Virus record (IMG/VR): IMGVR_UViG_3300050821_002514
Location: 1 to 50,454 of that record
Length of the DNA stretch: 50,454 bases
Direction: 5' to 3' (one strand)
Origin: a virus
In this document: piece after piece, positions 23,829-33,552 of the stretch
Numbering within the stretch: the first letter of the stretch is position 1
Layout of the letters: each line of letters starts with the position of its first letter
Translations under genes and position numbers: made by a program
Notes under the pieces: model-generated
Databases searched by the model: none
The model's input: the letters and a program-made list of their open reading frames with translations, nothing else
What the model was told of the DNA's origin: nothing

Positions 23829-26462
23829 ATGGTTCTTCAAACCGACCCGCAATATCTTCAGCTTGACTGTAAGGGTTTGTTCACAATGCCCAATTCACTT
23901 AGTCAAGTGCCGAAAGGTTCTCTTCTACAAGCACAAAATGTAGTGGTGGACTATAATGGCCTTCTTGATGTGCGCCGTGGGATTAAACAGTTTGGCACAA
24001 GTCTTGCAACGCTTACTGGTAACCCAAATACAGAGGTTTTTCAAGAGTTCTTCTACAAGAATAGCAAACTTATATGGTACGGGGATGCGACTGATCCTCG
24101 CCTTGACCCAGATAGGGCCTTTTTTGCCTATGATAGCGATGGACTCGGAACATGGGTACAAACTACTCACCCATTCCCTGCTCCTGCCTATGCCTTAACC
24201 GATACATATCGTTCCGCGCAAAGTAACGACAATATATACTTTACATCTGTTAATGGTATATTAAAAACGGATGAACCCGCCAATCCGCTCTATTCCGCTG
24301 GTGGGCTTCCTGGCCTTGATGGTTCGGCCACTCTTGTAGATGTAGCTGGTTTCATGTCTACAAATACGGAAGTAGCATATAGAATGACATGGGTTCTTAC
24401 TGATGCGAATCATAATGCAGTTGAAGGCACCCCAAGTACCCGTGTTGTTATAGCCAACACTTCTGGGGGAAGTAGAAATGTTCAATTAACTTTTACCATC
24501 CCGCATGGCGCAACAACCGCTAGTCAATGGGTTATTTATCGTTCTCCAATGTCTGCTACGGGTACAACTGAGCCTTCGGACGAATTACAACAAGTTTTGC
24601 AAGGTTTCCCAAGTTCTACAGATCTTACTAATGGTTTCTTTACAGTCAAAGATACCGTTCCACAAAGCCAATTAGGTGCGGCCTTATATACGAATTCTGG
24701 ACAGCAAGGAATAAGCCAAGCCAACAATATTCCCCCTCTATCCAACGATATGTGTTTCTTCTTTGGATATATGATATATGGTGCGGCCACCACCCAACAA
24801 AAGTTTCTTCTGTCATTACTTTCAGCCGAACCGCCGAATGGTATCCAGATTGGTGATACTTTTACTATAACTAATGGTCTTTCTTCTTTCACACTAACTG
24901 GTGCAGCAAGTGAAAATATTCCTCTTGGTCAATTTAAGATTTTTACAGGCGGAGATCCAGGTAGCGATATTTTACAAACCAAACAATCGCTTATCCACGT
25001 ATTGAATCGCTATAATCAAAACCTTGTCTATGCTTATGATTCTACTGATTCCACTAGCAGTACATCCTTGCCTGGCGATTTCTTCTTGCAAGAACAAAAT
25101 ATCGGGGGCGGCATTTTTGAGATTTCTTCCTCACGCTCTACTTGTTGGAATCCAGCATTAACTACGACTCCATCTGATAATCAATCTTTGGCTGGTGGTG
25201 GTCTTGGAATGGGATTCTGTTCCAAATTTCAACAACCTGAAGCCGTTCCTATTGTCAACACAATCAATGTGGGAAATCCCAATTTTGAATGGTTACGTTG
25301 TCTACCACTTCGAAATTCTGTTATAGTGCTAAAAGCAGATGGCTTATTTCAACTTACAGGACCGACGTTCCCCTTTGCAGTAACAACACTAGATACCGGC
25401 ACAATTCTAACAGCCCCTGAGTCTTGTGCTGTTATGAATAATCAAGTCTTTGCCTATACAAATCAAGGGGTAGTGGCTGTTGCTGAAACGGGGCCAGGCA
25501 TTATATCGCGGCCTATAGAAAACATATTGCAACCCTTAAGTGCATATCTGCATCCCACTTTCCCTGAAGTAACTTTTGGTACGGCCTATCAAACGGATAG
25601 AAAGTATTTAATGAGTACAATTTCTACTGATGATGGTTTTATTCTGGCAACAAGACAGTACGTATATGATACTATCACTGAGGCTTGGACTACTTATACC
25701 TATCCAGTGGCAGTTAATGATATTCTTGAGAGTCCCACAGACCATCGTTTATATGTTGCATCTGCTAATTCTACCTATCCATTTGTATTCCAAGAACGAA
25801 AATCTTTCACAAGAATTGATTTTGCTGATATTGAACTACCCGCTACAATTACAGGATCAAGCGGCACCACCGTCACTTTAACTAGTACTGCAAATGCCAC
25901 AGTAGGATGGAGTCTTGTTCAATTAACAGCAAACCAATCACAACTATTAAGTGCCTCAGTTATAGTAAAGATTTTAAATAGCACTCAAATCCAAGTAACC
26001 GATATTATAAATTGGGATTTAAGCGGTTCTTCATTTACTGCTTTTGAACAACCTATCGCTGTTGCCGTCCGTTATTGTCCTATTAGTGGGACTGGTCAAT
26101 ATGCCGGTGCCCCAGGTAATCCTGGTCTTATCAAATTCTTTAAAGAAATTCAATTCTTCTTCCAGAATGTTGAATTCAGTTTTGTAAATGTTAGCTTTTC
26201 AAGTGATTTTATATCCAACGGCACACTAATTCCCCTTGTGCCTGTTCCTGCTACCCAAGGCTGGGGCCAATTTCCGTGGGGGCAAGTGCCGTGGGGTGGC
26301 ATAGATGAATTTGCAGTATCAGCCGTTAGAACTTACATCCCTCTCTGGGCAAGACGCGCCCATTGGCTTAATGTGTCCCTCAGCGTTAGCCAAGCCATGA
26401 CAAGTTTCACATATGGCGGCTGTGTCGTACAGTATATGGATACTACGACCAGGAGCAAATAA
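23829..26462 (+). CDS. Putative tail hub or stabilisation protein, 877 aa
   Basis: Starts 'YLQLDCKGLFTMPNSLSQVPKGSLLQAQNVVVDYNGLLDVRRGI', typical of large short-tail tube or stabilisation proteins that precede ejection genes. Long beta-rich repeats (propeller-like) follow, with a tryptophan-rich motif 'WGQFPWGQVPWGG' near residue 817. Length and place match the tail tubular or hub proteins of podoviruses. Confidence 0.78.
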   Translation: MVLQTDPQYLQLDCKGLFTMPNSLSQVPKGSLLQAQNVVVDYNGLLDVRRGIKQFGTSLATLTGNPNTEVFQEFFYKNSKLIWYGDATDPRLDPDRAFFAYDSDGLGTWVQTTHPFPAPAYALTDTYRSAQSNDNIYFTSVNGILKTDEPANPLYSAGGLPGLDGSATLVDVAGFMSTNTEVAYRMTWVLTDANHNAVEGTPSTRVVIANTSGGSRNVQLTFTIPHGATTASQWVIYRSPMSATGTTEPSDELQQVLQGFPSSTDLTNGFFTVKDTVPQSQLGAALYTNSGQQGISQANNIPPLSNDMCFFFGYMIYGAATTQQKFLLSLLSAEPPNGIQIGDTFTITNGLSSFTLTGAASENIPLGQFKIFTGGDPGSDILQTKQSLIHVLNRYNQNLVYAYDSTDSTSSTSLPGDFFLQEQNIGGGIFEISSSRSTCWNPALTTTPSDNQSLAGGGLGMGFCSKFQQPEAVPIVNTINVGNPNFEWLRCLPLRNSVIVLKADGLFQLTGPTFPFAVTTLDTGTILTAPESCAVMNNQVFAYTNQGVVAVAETGPGIISRPIENILQPLSAYLHPTFPEVTFGTAYQTDRKYLMSTISTDDGFILATRQYVYDTITEAWTTYTYPVAVNDILESPTDHRLYVASANSTYPFVFQERKSFTRIDFADIELPATITGSSGTTVTLTSTANATVGWSLVQLTANQSQLLSASVIVKILNSTQIQVTDIINWDLSGSSFTAFEQPIAVAVRYCPISGTGQYAGAPGNPGLIKFFKEIQFFFQNVEFSFVNVSFSSDFISNGTLIPLVPVPATQGWGQFPWGQVPWGGIDEFAVSAVRTYIPLWARRAHWLNVSLSVSQAMTSFTYGGCVVQYMDTTTRSK

Positions 26463-26463
26463 C

Positions 26464-26889
26464 GTGCAGTTACCGATGTACCGAAGAATTACTGAGGAAG
26501 ATCTCTCAGATGCACCAAAAGGTAGTTGGAAAAGTAAACTTCTCTATTCTATTAATTTGTTTTTTCAGCAGTTGTATTATGGATTACAGAACCAACTTAC
26601 ACCCGAACAAAATGATATATGCCAAGTAAAAACTTTTACTATTACGGGTTCATCAACCCCAAGTAATAATACATATAGTTTTGCTACACTATTTTCCTAT
26701 CAGCCCAGTCGTATGACCCTAGGAAAAATTATCCCCACTGATGGATCAAGTTTTGTATTCACAACCGCCCCATTTGTAAGTTGGTCATTTGCGAACAGTA
26801 CATTTAATGTAGTAGGTATATGTGGTTTAACTGACGGTGTACCCTATAGTATAACGCTCGAAATCCGTTGGGCCCCTGTGATAAATTAG
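26464..26889 (+). CDS. Putative tail protein, 141 aa
   Basis: Starts at GTG 26464 with AGGAG eight bases upstream, one base after the hub stop. The in-frame ATG upstream lies inside the hub gene. A helical N-terminus (WKSKLLYSINLFFQQLYYGLQNQL) precedes a beta-rich C-terminal domain. A small tail component is likely from context. Confidence 0.65.
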   Translation: MQLPMYRRITEEDLSDAPKGSWKSKLLYSINLFFQQLYYGLQNQLTPEQNDICQVKTFTITGSSTPSNNTYSFATLFSYQPSRMTLGKIIPTDGSSFVFTTAPFVSWSFANSTFNVVGICGLTDGVPYSITLEIRWAPVIN

Positions 26890-26899
26890 GAGAACTATT

Positions 26900-28252
26900 G
26901 TGCCATTTGTAGCAAATATGAGCAATAATGAAGAACAAGATCCAAACTCTATACCGCAAGGTGCGGTTTCGCCTACTGGCGGGGGTGGCGGTGCTGTTCA
27001 TTTATCCCCAGCTTCAGCAGTACCTACCGTGGGCGGCGGAACAGGTGCGGCATCAAAAACTTCGACACCTGGCGGTCAATTCGCCACTCTAAATCAATAT
27101 CTTACTGCAAATCAAGGCCAAGCAGACCCACTTGCAAATAAATTGACCGCTGGAATTAACCAACAGTATAATACTCTACAGGGACAAAATACTTCCACTC
27201 TAGGCGGCATTAATAATCAGGTATCGGCTAATGCCACACCGAATAATGCCAACGATATCATTGCTCAGGAAACGGCCAATCCTGTTTCATTTGCCAATAA
27301 TCCAAGCAATATTGCTTCATTTCAAAAACTTTTGAATGCTTCATATAGTGGTCCAGCATCCGCCGAAAGTACCCCCGATTTCACGGCGCAACAAAATACT
27401 ATCAATAGTGCTATAGATACGGGACAGCAAGCAACGCAGACTGAAGCAGGGCGAGAGAATCTTCTATCGCAGAATGAAGCCACCCCCACCACTGGGGTAA
27501 CAGCTCTAAATAGTGCCATTCTCTCACAAAGCCCCACCGCTCTAGGAAATGTAGAAAGTGCCTACCAACCTTTTTCTGGTTTGCTATCTGGGCTTAGTTC
27601 AGGAGCTGCCGATATTGATAAACAAATAGCGCAGAATCAAACGAATGCGCAACAAGCTAATCAAACCTCTAACGCGGCTCTTACGGGTCAAGTAAATGCT
27701 TTAAATAACAGTCTAACTAGTACTGCCAATCAAGATTTTGCTGCTCAGGACAAGTATAATCAAGCACTTCAGCAATTTCAAAATGCGTATAATCCCGTAA
27801 GTACAGATATCAATAGCTTGAATGAGCTTATACCACAGACACTTGGGACTGGCACTCCATTAGTAACTAATCCTTTTGCACCAATACTACAGTCCCCAGT
27901 ATCGAATGTGGCATATACACCACAGGGGGTAGCTACTGCGGATCAAGCCACGCAAGCACAAGCGTTTCAGGCCTTACTCAACGGTATGAATCTTGGCTTG
28001 CCAACGCCTATTACTACTCAAGCTGGAACACTTTCAGCTCCCCCTACATTTGTACAGCCAGACACTAAGGCACTAGCACAACAAGTATGGAATGAACAAA
28101 ATAATGCGGCAAAGCCAGCAAATTGGACTAACTCTCCTAGCCAAGTTTATGGTGTCAACGGAGTCGGCCCTTGGTCGCATATACAACCAGCTTTTCAAAC
28201 ATTGATACAAGCATTGAATAATATGGGAGCGAACGGCTACCCCGTTCAATAG
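26900..28252 (+). CDS. Putative internal virion (ejection) protein, 450 aa
   Basis: GTG start after AGGAG. The protein is rich in Asn, Gln, Ala and Thr, with long helical stretches (NQTNAQQANQTSNAALTGQVNALNN) and few charges. Composition and place before glycine-zipper proteins match podovirus ejection proteins released with the DNA. Confidence 0.65.
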   Translation: MPFVANMSNNEEQDPNSIPQGAVSPTGGGGGAVHLSPASAVPTVGGGTGAASKTSTPGGQFATLNQYLTANQGQADPLANKLTAGINQQYNTLQGQNTSTLGGINNQVSANATPNNANDIIAQETANPVSFANNPSNIASFQKLLNASYSGPASAESTPDFTAQQNTINSAIDTGQQATQTEAGRENLLSQNEATPTTGVTALNSAILSQSPTALGNVESAYQPFSGLLSGLSSGAADIDKQIAQNQTNAQQANQTSNAALTGQVNALNNSLTSTANQDFAAQDKYNQALQQFQNAYNPVSTDINSLNELIPQTLGTGTPLVTNPFAPILQSPVSNVAYTPQGVATADQATQAQAFQALLNGMNLGLPTPITTQAGTLSAPPTFVQPDTKALAQQVWNEQNNAAKPANWTNSPSQVYGVNGVGPWSHIQPAFQTLIQALNNMGANGYPVQ

Positions 28253-28270
28253 TTAACAAGGAGAAACACA

Positions 28271-29560
28271 ATGGGTTTATTTGACGATTCTGATTCGAGC
28301 GCACAAAATTATTTAAATCAGGCCCTTCAAGCCTATCAAACTATAAATGTTCCTACAGTAGCGTCGGAACAGGTTAATAATATACCGCTTGAAACTGTCC
28401 AAGGCACAGTTAACCCCGCCAATATCCAGGTGGCTGAGCAAGCTCCGTCAGCTTATAATAATATAGCTTTAGATCCTGCTACTAGAGCAGCCCAAATGGC
28501 GGCTCTTGGCCAATATACAAACATTGCTAATACAGGTGGACTAGATGCAAATGCCAAACTCGCCCTACAGCAGACAATAGATGCGGCAAACGCCCAATCA
28601 CAAGGCGCACAAGGGGCTATAATGAACCAAGCCCAAGCCGAAGGCCAGGGCGGCGGTGACTTTGCTCTTGCCCAACGAGCTATTGCGGCACAAGGGGCAT
28701 CAAATAACGCGGCTACACAAGGACTCGAAACCGCCGCAATGGCAGAAGCCAACCGAGAAGCCGCACTAAATCAAATGGCGAATATTGGTGGTGGTGTGAA
28801 TGCTTCGGATTATGCGCAAGCACAGGCTAAAGCCGCTGCACAAAATCAGATTAATGCAACGAATCAGGCCGCAACGAATACAGCAAATACAGGTAATGTG
28901 GCGAATCAAATTCAAACGGGCGAATTTAACACAGGAAATGCCCAGAATGTGAATGCCGCAAATACGGCTGCTGGACAAAATAAAGTATATTATAATGCCG
29001 CTCTCCCTCAACAACAGTTTAACAATGAATTAAATAAAGCCAGTGGAATAGCTGGGGTTAGTGGAACACAAGCCGGTTTGGCGCAGAATGCACAGAATGC
29101 GGGACTTGGTTTTGCAGGATCATTACTTGGAACAGCAGGAACCATTGGAGGAGCCGCTTTGGGTGGCCCTGTAGGAGCGGCTATTGGAAATAAGGCTTTG
29201 GGTTCTCTTGCTCCTCAAGCTGGTCCGGCTACGGGAACAACGGCTCCTCTACAGCCAACGGCTACCGGATATTCAAAAGGGGGCTATACTTGTTATGCAG
29301 AGGGTGGCGTAGCTCATGACCATGCTATTTGTATGAAATTGGGCGGTCATATAGGTGGTGAAGCAAAAGTGGCGGGTGATAGCGAAGAAAATGATACAGT
29401 ACCCGCTATGCTAAGCCCTGGGGAGCTTGTTATTCCTCGCTCGGTGCCGAAGGATGGACCACATATGGAAGAGTTTGCTCGTAATGCCCCAGTAGGCGGA
29501 GACACTAAAAAGAAAGTTGATTTGACTGGCTTTACTAAAGGCTATAGAAGGAGCAGATAA
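28271..29560 (+). CDS. Putative internal virion (ejection) protein with glycine zipper, 429 aa
   Basis: Ala/Gln/Asn-rich helices are followed by a glycine-zipper hydrophobic segment, 'GFAGSLLGTAGTIGGAALGGPVGAAIG', able to insert in a membrane. The C-terminus has 'DTVPAMLSPGELVIPRS', the PGE motif shared by tape-measure and ejection proteins, plus 'YSKGG' and 'YAEGG' motifs. It likely helps move DNA across the cell envelope. Confidence 0.7.
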   Translation: MGLFDDSDSSAQNYLNQALQAYQTINVPTVASEQVNNIPLETVQGTVNPANIQVAEQAPSAYNNIALDPATRAAQMAALGQYTNIANTGGLDANAKLALQQTIDAANAQSQGAQGAIMNQAQAEGQGGGDFALAQRAIAAQGASNNAATQGLETAAMAEANREAALNQMANIGGGVNASDYAQAQAKAAAQNQINATNQAATNTANTGNVANQIQTGEFNTGNAQNVNAANTAAGQNKVYYNAALPQQQFNNELNKASGIAGVSGTQAGLAQNAQNAGLGFAGSLLGTAGTIGGAALGGPVGAAIGNKALGSLAPQAGPATGTTAPLQPTATGYSKGGYTCYAEGGVAHDHAICMKLGGHIGGEAKVAGDSEENDTVPAMLSPGELVIPRSVPKDGPHMEEFARNAPVGGDTKKKVDLTGFTKGYRRSR

Positions 29561-29561
29561 T

Positions 29562-31397
29562 ATGCCATTACATTCTGGAAAATCTAAAGAGATTATTAGC
29601 GAAAATATAAAAGAAATGCAAGCCTCTGGTCATCCACATGACCAAGCTGTTGCCGCCGCTTTGCATAATGCTCATCCGAACGGTGGGCATAATATGGCAG
29701 AAGGTGGTTTTGCTGAAGTTTTGCGCCACTATATTCTCGGTGATAAGGGTGAATCTGCGGTTAAAAAAGATGTGACTGATGCCCAAGCGGCTGATGCTGT
29801 TGATCCTGTTATTTCTGCTAGTTCTGATACGACAAAAGGATATGCAGAGGGTGGAAAAGTAGAACGATCTTCCTTGGAACATCCTGTGCCGAATGCAATG
29901 ATGGCTAGAGCGATGAATGAGGGTGGCTATCCCCATGTGACATTCCTAGAGAATGAGTCTCCCGCTACAGTGAATAAGGTTACTCATGTTGAACATGCAC
30001 CGCATACTCCCGCCACTTCTACTGAAACAGGAGAAAAGGATAATCCTACCCATATGGCAGAAGGTGGAAAGACCCCGCATTTCTTAGAAGGATTGAAGAA
30101 AGGTGCATTGCACAAAGATCTTAGCGTTTCCGAAGATAAGAATATACCAGAAAAGAAATTAGAACATGCCGCTAATTCCGATGATGAAACACTTCGCAAA
30201 CGAGCGCAGTTTGCTATAAACGCAAAAAAATGGCATCATGCTGAAGGTGGAGTGATACCCCACGAAGATAAAATGAAAGAAGTATATAAAGCTATGGGTA
30301 TAAAGAAATATGCTGATGGTGGAGGTGTTACGATTGATGGACAACCAATGGACCAAACCGCTAATCCTCCCAACCCTAGTGATCCGACATATTGGGACCA
30401 GATAAAAGCGGCTTTAGCACAAGTTACATCACCCATTACAGGAGCCGCGAAGGCTTTAACGGCTCCATTGCAATCTGCAACAACCGCTGCAATGCCATTG
30501 GTGCCCCCAACAGTAGCAGCGATAAATGATTTAACAGGTGCGAAGTTACCTGTTCCAGCGGTTCCTGCCGCTTCTCCTACTGCAAATGTACCGCCAGCGG
30601 TTGCACCTACTGCACCAGTTGCGGCCCCTATAACACCAACGCCTCCCATTCCTTCCAAGATGAATATGCCAGCATCGCCAAGCGGAATGCCAAATCTTAA
30701 TACTCTCTTTAACCAAGATACATCAAAGTTAACTTCTGGTGTAAATGCAGAGGATAGACAGGCCCTTGCAAATAAACTCCAAGAACAGCAACATGGATTG
30801 GGCACTATTATTGCCCAAGCCGTAGCTGGACTTGGGGATGCTTTAGCGGCGAAAGGCGGTAAAGAGCAACACTCCTTACAGAATATCTTTAGCCTTGAAA
30901 AAACGCAACGAGATGAAGCTCTTGCGAATTTTGACAAGGCGCGGCAAGATAGAGTAGAGAAACTACAGCTTCAAACGCAAATGGGCGACAATGCTCTGAA
31001 ACAAGCTGCCGCCGCTGACGCTTATGGAGTGGATGAACATCTAAATGGAATGATTGGGGCACCAAAAGGCACAATGAAGAAAGATCTGCCGACCTATTTC
31101 TCTCTCATGTCAGCTAATGTGGCTCGACAAGAGAAAGATGCAGATCTTTATATGAAAGCCCATGCCCAAGCCTCTACAGATGTTGATAATGCAACGAAAA
31201 ATGCTTCTGTCTTAGGGATTAAGCCGAGTGCGGCTCAACTACAAGCAAGTGGAGCGAAGTTGGCGGATCAGTATTTCAATAAAGCGAAAGGCAATATTCT
31301 TGTGAAGCCTTCTGATGGTGGACCCTCTCAGTGGATTCCAGCACAGAATATCCAAAAGGCAAAGCAAATGGACCCGAATCTTCAGATCCAACAGTAA
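29562..31397 (+). CDS. Putative internal virion protein, 611 aa
   Basis: The N-terminal 45 residues, 'GKSKEIISENIKEMQASGHPHDQAVAAALHNAH', match a small module widespread in phage proteins (DUF6496-like). Five Gly-Gly motifs follow (MAEGG, YAEGG, MAEGG, HAEGG, YADGG). Then come a Pro/Ala-rich middle and a C-terminal coiled coil. It probably goes into the cell with DNA. Exact role unknown. Confidence 0.65.
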   Translation: MPLHSGKSKEIISENIKEMQASGHPHDQAVAAALHNAHPNGGHNMAEGGFAEVLRHYILGDKGESAVKKDVTDAQAADAVDPVISASSDTTKGYAEGGKVERSSLEHPVPNAMMARAMNEGGYPHVTFLENESPATVNKVTHVEHAPHTPATSTETGEKDNPTHMAEGGKTPHFLEGLKKGALHKDLSVSEDKNIPEKKLEHAANSDDETLRKRAQFAINAKKWHHAEGGVIPHEDKMKEVYKAMGIKKYADGGGVTIDGQPMDQTANPPNPSDPTYWDQIKAALAQVTSPITGAAKALTAPLQSATTAAMPLVPPTVAAINDLTGAKLPVPAVPAASPTANVPPAVAPTAPVAAPITPTPPIPSKMNMPASPSGMPNLNTLFNQDTSKLTSGVNAEDRQALANKLQEQQHGLGTIIAQAVAGLGDALAAKGGKEQHSLQNIFSLEKTQRDEALANFDKARQDRVEKLQLQTQMGDNALKQAAAADAYGVDEHLNGMIGAPKGTMKKDLPTYFSLMSANVARQEKDADLYMKAHAQASTDVDNATKNASVLGIKPSAAQLQASGAKLADQYFNKAKGNILVKPSDGGPSQWIPAQNIQKAKQMDPNLQIQQ

Positions 31398-31408
31398 AGG
31401 ATAATATA

Positions 31409-33394
31409 ATGGATTTCTCATCTATCGGTGGCACACCCGCTCATACGGGTAAAATCGACTTCTCGGCTATTGGTGGAATACCAGCAGTAGGCCAAGATGA
31501 GCCTACAGACGAAACAACAGCCCTAGGGGCAGCTGGAAGGGGTGCTGTTGGCATGATTCCACTAGGGAACCAGGCTTATTCAGCTATTGCGGGCCAAGCA
31601 GAAGGAAAACCCTATCTCCAAGAGCGTCAAGAGCTTGAAAAAGAGATACAAGCCGATATAGCCAACCACGAACCCTCTCGTTTGGCTGGGCAAACCGCGG
31701 GGATAGTAGCTCCTGCGGTCGCTACGGGGGGTGCAAGCGCACCGGAGAGCCTTTTAAGGGCGGCAGGGCAGGGAGCGGCTATTGGAGCGGGATTTGGGGC
31801 AGGAAACGCCATAGATACGCTTGCTAGTGGGGGTAGTGGGGCTAAAGCGGCAGGAGATGTGGCTTTGGGGACTGGATTAGGGGCAGTTGGCGGCGCGGCG
31901 GGACAGAAATTAGGTAAATTAGCCCAAGGCGCGGTCCTAAAACTCGAAGAATTTGCTGCAAAGAAGGCGGCGCAGGGTGTTGGAATGGGCTCTGAAGAAC
32001 TTGGCAACATGAGCCAACAAGAGCTATTGGACACGGGCAAAATGCTCATGGACAAGAACATTGTGCGGCCTGGGGCTTCAACACAAGAAATGTTTGATAC
32101 AGCCAAGGCCATGCAAGATCAATATGGCGACCAAATCGGCCAAATCGGCAATAAAGCGGGTGAGCTTGGATTATATACCGATATAAAGCCTATTATAGAT
32201 AAACTAGATTCTAAATATCAAGCCGCTTCGGCCCTTCAAAACCCCGACGAAATGAGAAATGCTTTATTTTATAAAAAGGGTATGGCTGATATTTTAACAA
32301 TGGCACGACAGAATATATCACAAGGAGTGGCTTCTAACGAAGAAGGAATGGTGCCACAGAATATATATTTTGACCAGTTGCAAAGACTAAAGAAATCCTA
32401 TGGCAATTCAGCATTTATGAATGGCACAGTGAAAAATCCTGCCGCCGCCGATGTTTATAGTGCTTTAAGCTCAGGACAGAAAGACATTATTAATAAAGCT
32501 GTAGATAACCCCGATCTTCCTGCCCAACTCAAAGATGCCATGACAGGTTATTCAAAGCTCCATCCTGTCGTAGATGGATTACAAGATGTACTTGGCCGAG
32601 AAAGAGCCGGAAATATGCCAGCCAAAGGATTTGGTATGATAGGAAAGCTGGTGGGGCAGTTACCGGGGCAGAAAACACCAGCGATTAACGCTCTTACTTC
32701 ATTAGGCTTATTAGGTGCAGGGCATCCTCTTTGGGCTCTCGGAGCCGCTACAGCCACCCTACAAAATCCTCGCGCTATGTCCACTATGGCTCAGGGTGTA
32801 GCGAACGCGATACCAGGAGTGGCAGGGGCATTGCCAATGGCAGGAGCGCAGATAGCCGCTAGTGGACCAGTTAGCCAGAACATGGGAGAGACAAAATCTA
32901 TTCATTCAGGCTCACAAGTATCTCCTACAAAGAGCCCGACTAGCCTAAATGTGAACCATCCGGCTCTTGCACAATGGAAGCCAGTATTTCAGAAGAATGC
33001 GGCTACAGCCAAAGATACTGGTGAAGTGCAGAAATCTCAAGCTGTGACAGACTTCGTTCTTAGCCAACGAGATCCCGCTTATGCGGCGGCAAAGCAGAAA
33101 ATGGCCGACGAACCTATGGCCCAAAATAATCAAGGGCCAACAAAGATGGCGGATGGCGGTGTAATACCTGATGCAGATAGCAAGATAGATGAACCTCAAC
33201 CAGCACTAGGGAGTACATTACAGGGATTTGCGAATCAATTAAAGAATCCTACACATGAAACTGTATCGCCGCAAGAAAAGTTGCCCACTAATACTGCACA
33301 AAAATTTCATCAGCCGTTCAATACAGATATGGCGGATAAATTAGCTGAATTCTTAAATAAGAAAAAGGAGGATGCTAATGCCCAGTCTCGATAA
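31409..33394 (+). CDS. Putative internal virion (ejection) protein, 661 aa
   Basis: I start at ATG 31409, behind AGGATAATATA and after the previous stop. The N-terminus duplicates a motif (MDFSSIGGTP / IDFSAIGGIP). Gly/Ala-rich amphipathic segments (about 100-190: GAAIGAGFGAGNAID, GTGLGAVGGAAGQKLG) look membrane-active. The middle is helical with charged turns. Near the C-terminus is 'MADGGVIPDAD', again a Gly-Gly motif. Confidence 0.68.
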   Translation: MDFSSIGGTPAHTGKIDFSAIGGIPAVGQDEPTDETTALGAAGRGAVGMIPLGNQAYSAIAGQAEGKPYLQERQELEKEIQADIANHEPSRLAGQTAGIVAPAVATGGASAPESLLRAAGQGAAIGAGFGAGNAIDTLASGGSGAKAAGDVALGTGLGAVGGAAGQKLGKLAQGAVLKLEEFAAKKAAQGVGMGSEELGNMSQQELLDTGKMLMDKNIVRPGASTQEMFDTAKAMQDQYGDQIGQIGNKAGELGLYTDIKPIIDKLDSKYQAASALQNPDEMRNALFYKKGMADILTMARQNISQGVASNEEGMVPQNIYFDQLQRLKKSYGNSAFMNGTVKNPAAADVYSALSSGQKDIINKAVDNPDLPAQLKDAMTGYSKLHPVVDGLQDVLGRERAGNMPAKGFGMIGKLVGQLPGQKTPAINALTSLGLLGAGHPLWALGAATATLQNPRAMSTMAQGVANAIPGVAGALPMAGAQIAASGPVSQNMGETKSIHSGSQVSPTKSPTSLNVNHPALAQWKPVFQKNAATAKDTGEVQKSQAVTDFVLSQRDPAYAAAKQKMADEPMAQNNQGPTKMADGGVIPDADSKIDEPQPALGSTLQGFANQLKNPTHETVSPQEKLPTNTAQKFHQPFNTDMADKLAEFLNKKKEDANAQSR

Positions 33395-33551
33395 GCGTAT
33401 AGGTAGGTTAGAAGAAACTGTTGAAAAGCATTTAATCGAGTCAGGAGAAATTCGGGGGGATCTTAAGTGGCTTAAGAAGTTTATGTGGTTTGTTCTTGGT
33501 TCACCTCTTGCCATAGAGGGACTAAAGCACATTCACCTAGCAGGAAAATAA
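33378..33551 (+). CDS. Small coiled-coil and membrane protein, 57 aa
   Basis: ATG 33378 overlaps the end of the previous gene and is preceded by AAGGAGG. A charged helix (DKRIGRLEETVEKHLIESGEIRGDLKWLKK) leads into a hydrophobic segment (FMWFVLGSPLAIEGL). This resembles XhlA-type proteins that work with holins. The link is by pattern. Confidence 0.6.
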   Translation: MPSLDKRIGRLEETVEKHLIESGEIRGDLKWLKKFMWFVLGSPLAIEGLKHIHLAGK

Positions 33552-33552
33552 C

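Noticed and set aside
30236-30937. 233-codon minus-strand ORF opposite the 29562 gene
   Set aside because: Ala/Val-rich shadow of an Ala/Pro-rich coding region, with no neighbours on that strand.
31627-32112. 161-codon minus-strand ORF opposite the 31409 gene
   Set aside because: Ala/Pro-rich antisense shadow of a Gly/Ala-rich gene.
28271-33394. Tape-measure gene suggested by the PGE motif and long helical proteins
   Set aside because: No single very long coiled-coil gene and no tail-assembly chaperone pair. Four mid-sized Gly/Ala-rich proteins fit ejection proteins better.
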